Shown: positions 23,266 to 27,020 of the stretch, piece after piece | Layout: every line of letters begins with the position of its first letter | Position numbering within the stretch: the stretch's first letter is position 1 | Assembly (NCBI GenBank): GCA_018066065.1 | Contig: JAGHSC010000189.1 | Coordinates: 1 to 27,020 of the forward strand | Length of the DNA stretch: 27,020 bases | Direction: 5' to 3' | Origin: Candidatus Cryptobacteroides faecihippi | GTDB taxonomy: Bacteria > Bacteroidota > Bacteroidia > Bacteroidales > UBA932 | Notes under the pieces: model-generated | What the model was told of the DNA's origin: nothing | The model's input: only the letters and a program-made list of their open reading frames with translations | Databases searched by the model: none | Translations under genes and position numbers: made by a program

Positions 23266-23285
23266 ACCTGCATCAAAGTGCAGGT
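23266..23285 (-). repeat. Perfect hairpin at the infC stop, upstream of rpmI
   Basis: ACCTGCA and TGCAGGT (minus strand) form a 7-bp perfect stem around a 6-base loop, overlapping the last base of the infC stop codon. No U-run follows, so it is not a standard terminator. It may protect or process the mRNA between infC and rpmI, or contribute to ribosomal-protein control; that is conjecture. Confidence 0.4.
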
Positions 23286-23911
23286 TACTTTTTCTTCACT
23301 GGTGCGATCATCATCGTCATCCTCTTGCCCTCGAGGCTAGGCATGTTCTCGGCCCTTCCGAACTCCTCCAGCTCGACAGCGAATCTGAGAAGCTGCTTCT
23401 CACCCTGGTCGGCGAACATGATCGAACGGCCGCGGAAGAAGATCGAAGCTTTTACCTTGGATCCTTCCTGGAGGAACTCCTGGGCGTGCTTGAGCTTGAA
23501 CTGGAAATCATGCTCGTCTGTGTTTGGACCGAATCTGATTTCCTTGATGACGATCTTGGACGCGTTCTGCTTCATCTCCTTGGCCTTCTTCCTCTGCTGG
23601 TAGAGATACTTCTGGTAGTCAAGGATCCTGCAGACAGGAGGATCGGCCTTGGCGCTGATCTCAACAAGATCCAACCCCAGCTCGTCAGCCATTGCCATGG
23701 CCTTGGAGATAGGATAGATGCCCTGCTCAGGAATGTTGTCCCCAACGAGACGGACCTGAGAAGCAGTGATCTCCTCATTGATGTTCAGCTCATCCTCCGC
23801 CTTCTGGCGAACAGGACGCTGTCCTCTGACGAATGCAGGTCTTGTACCGGCTGGTTTCGGGCCGGTGGATGGTCTTGAACATCCGATGTGTGGTTTCGGC
23901 TTGTAAGGCAT
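23285..23911 (-). CDS. infC: Translation initiation factor IF-3
   Basis: IF-3 binds the 30S subunit, prevents premature joining of 50S and checks start-codon pairing. The 208-residue protein has a basic, Pro-rich N-terminal extension (about 1-35, unlike the short proteobacterial form). The IF3-N domain follows (LNINEEITASQVRLVGDN, GLDLVEISAKADPPVCRILDY), then the Lys-rich linker QQRKKAKEMKQ. The IF3-C domain follows (KIVIKEIRFGPNTDEHDF, KVKASIFFRGRSI, MPSLEGKRMTMMIAP). The start here is a normal ATG, not the AUU used for autoregulation in E. coli. It follows thrS after 71 bases and precedes rpmI-rplT. Confidence 0.96.
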   Translation of the reverse strand: MPYKPKPHIGCSRPSTGPKPAGTRPAFVRGQRPVRQKAEDELNINEEITASQVRLVGDNIPEQGIYPISKAMAMADELGLDLVEISAKADPPVCRILDYQKYLYQQRKKAKEMKQNASKIVIKEIRFGPNTDEHDFQFKLKHAQEFLQEGSKVKASIFFRGRSIMFADQGEKQLLRFAVELEEFGRAENMPSLEGKRMTMMIAPVKKK

Positions 23912-23982
23912 TCTGAATCTTTGTTAAATCTTTAATTCTGTGTTTTTTATCCAACTTTAACGCGTCAGAAAACCGAGCGGTC

Positions 23983-25941
23983 CTACTCCAGTTCCTTGGC
24001 CATTTCGGCCTTGAACCAGGAGACGAACTCCTCTGCTTTCATTGCTCCCACATCGGTTCCTTCCCTTGTCACGGAGACGGTTCCCTCTGCGGTTTCTTTC
24101 TCTCCTACGATGATTCGGACCGGGATCCTGAGAAGCGAATTCTCGCGGATTCTCTTTCCAAGGGTCTCATTCCTGTCATCTACAGAAGTGCGAATATCGG
24201 AATTATTAAGCAAATCGCAAACTTTTTTTGCATAATCAGCGTACTTTGCGCTGACTGGCAGCACCTTGACCTGGTCAGGAGCAAGCCAGAGCGGGAAGTG
24301 TCCGCCGGTGTGCTCGAGGAGGACAGCCGAGAATCTCTCGATGGATCCGAACGGAGCCCTGTGGATCATGACAGGACGCTTCTTGCTGCCGTCTGCATCA
24401 GTGTACTCGAGCTGGAACCTCTCAGGAAGGTTGTAGTCAACCTGGATTGTTCCGAGCTGCCACCTGCGGCCGATTGCATCCTTGACCATGAAGTCGAGCT
24501 TAGGGCCATAGAATGCGGCCTCGCCGTACTCGACGACAGTCTTGAGTCCCTTCTCGGCAGAAGCCTCGATGATAGCGTTCTCTGCCTTCTCCCAGTTCTC
24601 ATCGCTTCCGATGTACTTCGCCTTGTTGTTAGGATCCCTGAGGGATACCTGGGCGGTGTAGTTCTCGAACTTGAAGATCTTGAAGACATAGAGGATCAGG
24701 TCGATGACCTTCTCGAACTCTCCCTTGACCTGGTCAGGTGTAACGAACATGTGGGCATCGTCCTGGGTGAACGAACGGACACGGGTAAGTCCGTGAAGCT
24801 CACCGCTCTGCTCGTAGCGGTAGACGGTACCGAACTCGGCAAGCCTGAGAGGGAGATCCCTGTAGGACCTTGGTGCGGAACGGAAGATCTCGCAGTGATG
24901 AGGGCAGTTCATAGGCTTGAGCATGTACTCCTCGCCTTCCTGCGGTGTATGAATAGGCTGGAACGAATCCTTGCCATACTTTGCGTAGTGACCTGAGGTG
25001 ACATAGAGGTCCTTGCTTCCGATGTGCGGAGTGACGACTGGGAGGTAGCCATACTGCTTCTGCTTCTTGCGGAGGAAGCTTTCAAGCTCATACCTCATGA
25101 CGGAACCTCTTGGGAGCCAGAGAGGAAGACCCATACCAACCCTTGAAGAGAAGGTAAAGAGTTCCATTTCCTTTCCAAGCTTGCGGTGATCCCTCTTCTT
25201 GGCCTCCTCGAGAACGACGAGATACTCGTCGAGAAGAGACTTCTTAGGGAATGTGATACCGTAGATACGGGTCAGCTGCTCACGCTTCTCGTCGCCTCTC
25301 CAGTAGGCACCGGCAAGGGAAGTGAGCTTGACAGCCTTTATGCACTCGGTGCTGCGGAGATGAGGTCCGCGGCAGAGATCGGTGAAATGACCGTTCGTGT
25401 AATATGTGATCGAGCCATCCTCGAGGTCGTTGATCAACTCGCACTTGTACTTCTCGCCCTTCTCCTCGAAATGCTTGAGAGCCTCTGCCTTCGGAACGTC
25501 GATGCGGACAAACTCCTGCTTCTCGCGTGCAAGCTCGAGCATCCTCTTTTCGATCTTAGGGAAATCAGCGTCGGTGATCTGGTTGCCGGCGAGGTCGACG
25601 TCATAGTAGAAACCGTTCTCGATTGCAGGGCCGATACCGAACTTGATGCCTGGATAAAGATCCTCGAGGGCCTCTGCCATGAGGTGAGATGAAGAATGCC
25701 AGAAAACCCTCTTGGCCTCTTCGTCATCCCACTTGAGGAGGAAGATTGAACTGTCTGCTTCTATAGGACGGTTGAGATCCATGACTTCGCCCTTTCCGAT
25801 GGTTGTGTCACCGGCTGCCTTCACTGCAATGGCGAGGACGTCCTCTGCAAGCCTGGGGCTGATGCTCCTGGCAATCTCATAGCCTGTAATGCCTTCTTCG
25901 TACTGCCTGACGCTGCCGTCAGGGAATGTGATGTTGATCAT
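23983..25941 (-). CDS. thrS: Threonine--tRNA ligase
   Basis: ThrS charges tRNA-Thr and edits mis-attached serine. The 652-residue protein has a TGS domain at 1-62. The editing domain has HSSSHLMAEAL (His82, His86) and DLCRGPH (188-194). The class II core has MNCPHHCEIF with zinc ligand Cys346, RSFTQDDAHMF with zinc ligand His397, and motif 3 HRAPFGSIERFSAVL. The C-terminal anticodon-binding domain begins near LAPDQVKVLPVS. All catalytic and editing residues that I can check are present. It heads thrS-infC-rpmI-rplT-lepB and is divergent from a DUF4199 gene. The leader of about 75 bases contains inverted repeats that might act in control. Confidence 0.97.
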   Translation of the reverse strand: MINITFPDGSVRQYEEGITGYEIARSISPRLAEDVLAIAVKAAGDTTIGKGEVMDLNRPIEADSSIFLLKWDDEEAKRVFWHSSSHLMAEALEDLYPGIKFGIGPAIENGFYYDVDLAGNQITDADFPKIEKRMLELAREKQEFVRIDVPKAEALKHFEEKGEKYKCELINDLEDGSITYYTNGHFTDLCRGPHLRSTECIKAVKLTSLAGAYWRGDEKREQLTRIYGITFPKKSLLDEYLVVLEEAKKRDHRKLGKEMELFTFSSRVGMGLPLWLPRGSVMRYELESFLRKKQKQYGYLPVVTPHIGSKDLYVTSGHYAKYGKDSFQPIHTPQEGEEYMLKPMNCPHHCEIFRSAPRSYRDLPLRLAEFGTVYRYEQSGELHGLTRVRSFTQDDAHMFVTPDQVKGEFEKVIDLILYVFKIFKFENYTAQVSLRDPNNKAKYIGSDENWEKAENAIIEASAEKGLKTVVEYGEAAFYGPKLDFMVKDAIGRRWQLGTIQVDYNLPERFQLEYTDADGSKKRPVMIHRAPFGSIERFSAVLLEHTGGHFPLWLAPDQVKVLPVSAKYADYAKKVCDLLNNSDIRTSVDDRNETLGKRIRENSLLRIPVRIIVGEKETAEGTVSVTREGTDVGAMKAEEFVSWFKAEMAKELE

Positions 25942-25980
25942 AAGAAACTAAAATAAATTGGTCTAACCAGTATTTACAAA

Positions 25981-25998
25981 CCAAGTACTTGAACTTGG
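25981..25998 (-). promoter_or_regulatory. Hairpin in the thrS leader
   Basis: CCAAGT and ACTTGG form a perfect 6-bp stem around a 6-base loop in the predicted thrS 5' leader, 40 bases before the ATG. No U-run follows, so it is unlikely to be an attenuator. A second inverted repeat (GGCTAGC/GCTaAGCC, 25997-26021) adjoins it over the predicted transcript start and shares two bases. Confidence 0.35.
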
Positions 25999-26022
25999 CT
26001 AGCCATATTGTTAGCTAAGCCG

Positions 26023-26030
26023 CAAAGTTA
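26023..26030 (-). promoter_or_regulatory. -7 element for thrS operon
   Basis: TAACTTTG on the minus strand is an exact TAnnTTTG match, placing the transcript start near 26017. No good TTTG at -33 is visible. It overlaps the position where the -33 of the divergent DUF4199 promoter should lie. Confidence 0.55.
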
Positions 26031-26044
26031 CGAAATTATTTTGC

Positions 26045-26052
26045 TATTTTTG
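26045..26052 (+). promoter_or_regulatory. -7 element for DUF4199-GT2 unit
   Basis: TATTTTTG matches TAnnTTTG and lies 15 bases before the ATG at 26068, giving a leader of only about 10 bases. A clear -33 is lacking. It is head-to-head with the thrS element, 14 bp apart. Confidence 0.5.
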
Positions 26053-26067
26053 CATTATAACATACGT

Positions 26068-26667
26068 ATGAAAGACATGAAGAAAGAGTACTCATCCAGC
26101 GCAAGCTGGAACAGCGCAGCATCGGCAGGACTCATCATGGGACTGGGAACAATCGCCCTCGCTCTGGTCCAGTCCTTCGCAGGCAAGATTCCCGGATTGG
26201 CAGGAAGTCTCATCGGATTCCTGGCAATGGTCCTCAAGATAGCCGCCTGCATCTATCTGTTCAAGTGGCTTCTCGTCAGGTTCAATGAAGCCTATGAGCT
26301 CCCGGGGCAGAGAGAACTCTCGAAATTCGGACTGAAGGTTGCACTTCTCTCCGCGCTCGTCGTTTCCGCATATTCACTGGTCGAGATGCTCATGATCAAG
26401 CCTGACGCTTTCGCCGAGGCGATGGAGCAGGCCATGGCGAACTACTCCGCCGTCCTCGATTCCAACTCGATGAGGGCAATGGAGACAATGATGGGCAAGA
26501 TGCCGGTGATCACCTTCTTCACATCGATCGTCTACTGTTTCATCTGGGGATGGGTCCTGACAGGCATCTACGCCAAGAGCATCATCCCTGAGGACCCTTT
26601 CGGAGACGTTTTCAAGGGAGGAAACGATTCCGAAGGAAAGGACGACAGCAACCAGACAGAAAGTTGA
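26068..26667 (+). CDS. DUF4199 membrane protein
   Basis: The 199-residue protein has a short charged N-terminus, then hydrophobic segments at about 18-38 (AGLIMGLGTIALALVQSF), 47-68 (LIGFLAMVLKIAACIYLFKW), 91-108 and 150-172, so four membrane helices are likely. An acidic hydrophilic C-terminal tail follows. The pattern and its place directly before a GT2 glycosyltransferase fit the Bacteroidota DUF4199 family, whose function is unknown. I use ATG 26068; the in-frame upstream sequence to 26008 overlaps the -7 element, and ATG 26077 is an alternative start. The stop is 6 bases before the GT2 start, so the two are co-transcribed. Confidence 0.82.
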   Translation: MKDMKKEYSSSASWNSAASAGLIMGLGTIALALVQSFAGKIPGLAGSLIGFLAMVLKIAACIYLFKWLLVRFNEAYELPGQRELSKFGLKVALLSALVVSAYSLVEMLMIKPDAFAEAMEQAMANYSAVLDSNSMRAMETMMGKMPVITFFTSIVYCFIWGWVLTGIYAKSIIPEDPFGDVFKGGNDSEGKDDSNQTES

Positions 26668-26673
26668 CAGCAA

Positions 26674-27020
26674 ATGGAATATTCAAAGGATCTATCGATC
26701 ATCATTCCTCTCTTCAACGAGGAAGAATCGCTCGGAGAGCTCTTCGAGTGGATCAGAAGCGTCATGAACGCCAACGGATTCAGCTATGAGGTAATCTTCG
26801 TTGACGATGGCAGCACAGATGGTTCCTGGGCAAGGATCCAGGAGATTTCAAAGGGCAATGACAATGTAAAGGGAATATCCTTCAGGAGGAACTACGGCAA
26901 GTCGGCGGCCCTCTACCATGGTTTCGCACAGGCGTGCGGCAGAGTCGTCTGCACGATGGATGCAGACCTCCAGGACTCTCCGGAGGAACTTCCGGAGATG
27001 TACAGGATGGTGGTCGAGGA
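26674..27020 (+). CDS. Glycosyltransferase family 2, 3' end cut by window
   Basis: The frame is open from ATG 26674 to the window end (115 codons). It begins MEYSKDLSIIIPLFNEEESL, the GT2 N-terminal nucleotide-binding strand. VIFVDDGSTDGSW follows, then FRRNYGKSAALYHGF and CTMDADLQDSPEELPEM, with the DxD metal-binding motif. The DLQD variant is typical of the dolichol-phosphate-mannose-synthase-like branch (DPM1/GtrB-like), which transfers a sugar to a polyprenyl phosphate. Membrane segments that would help decide this lie beyond the window. It is coupled to the DUF4199 gene, an arrangement common in Bacteroidota as I recall. Confidence 0.9.
   Translation, partial: MEYSKDLSIIIPLFNEEESLGELFEWIRSVMNANGFSYEVIFVDDGSTDGSWARIQEISKGNDNVKGISFRRNYGKSAALYHGFAQACGRVVCTMDADLQDSPEELPEMYRMVVE

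Noticed and set aside
24298..24996. 232-codon plus-strand frame rich in Leu, Asp and Val
   Set aside because: It is antisense to thrS, in the region encoding the zinc and motif residues, with no start context or promoter.
1..27020. CRISPR array, insertion sequence, prophage, integron, toxin-antitoxin or defence genes
   Set aside because: I saw no spaced direct repeats, terminal inverted repeats with transposase, integrase, or known defence domains in any frame I checked.

Overview
The window is a gene-dense piece of a Bacteroidales-type (phylum Bacteroidota) chromosome. The signs are sequence signs: most transcription units start behind a TAnnTTTG -7 element, sometimes with a TTTG -33 element 19-21 bp upstream; Shine-Dalgarno sequences are scarce; and lineage-typical genes are present (small DUF4295 protein after rpmB-rpmG, DUF4296 lipoprotein, DUF4199 protein, Rpb6-like omega subunit, OmpH protein, long LepB). 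Base composition looks moderately GC-rich and Arg codons are often AGG. I cannot name a family or genus. No gene-free stretch exceeds about 215 bases.

Layout. Positions 1-3724 (minus): nadK-uppS-bamA, with bamA running off the left edge. A divergent promoter region (3725-3831) leads to pdxJ (plus). Then comes a tightly packed plus-strand unit, ompH - GT4 glycosyltransferase - LysM/periplasmic-binding-like protein (4609-8105). Positions 8146-12049 (minus): trxB-bamD-rpoZ-recN, read from a promoter facing a cysteine-free Fur-family regulator (plus, 12146-12595). A bidirectional hairpin separates fur from a convergent tRNA-Leu(CAG). A secreted HExxH lipoprotein of unknown function stands alone at 12811-14394 (minus) and is the only clearly accessory-looking gene. 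Positions 14601-20463 (minus): ftsY-pheT-DUF4296-radical SAM-deoC, closed by a strong terminator. Positions 20568-21186 (minus): rpmB-rpmG-DUF4295. Positions 21265-25941 (minus): thrS-infC-rpmI-rplT-lepB. At the right edge a divergent promoter region leads to a DUF4199 membrane protein and a GT2 glycosyltransferase cut by the window end.

Functionally this is housekeeping DNA weighted to translation (thrS, pheT, infC, L20, L35, L28, L33, tRNA-Leu) and envelope biogenesis (BamA, BamD, OmpH, UppS, LepB, FtsY, a LysM protein and two glycosyltransferases). I found no CRISPR array, insertion sequence, prophage, toxin-antitoxin or defence module. Nothing here convincingly constitutes a new biological system. 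The best second-look items are the HExxH lipoprotein, the ompH-GT4-LysM unit with its TTG start one base after a stop codon, the cysteine-free Fur protein facing trxB, possible leader or operator structures at thrS and rplT, and a terminator whose U-tract doubles as a -33 element for ftsY.
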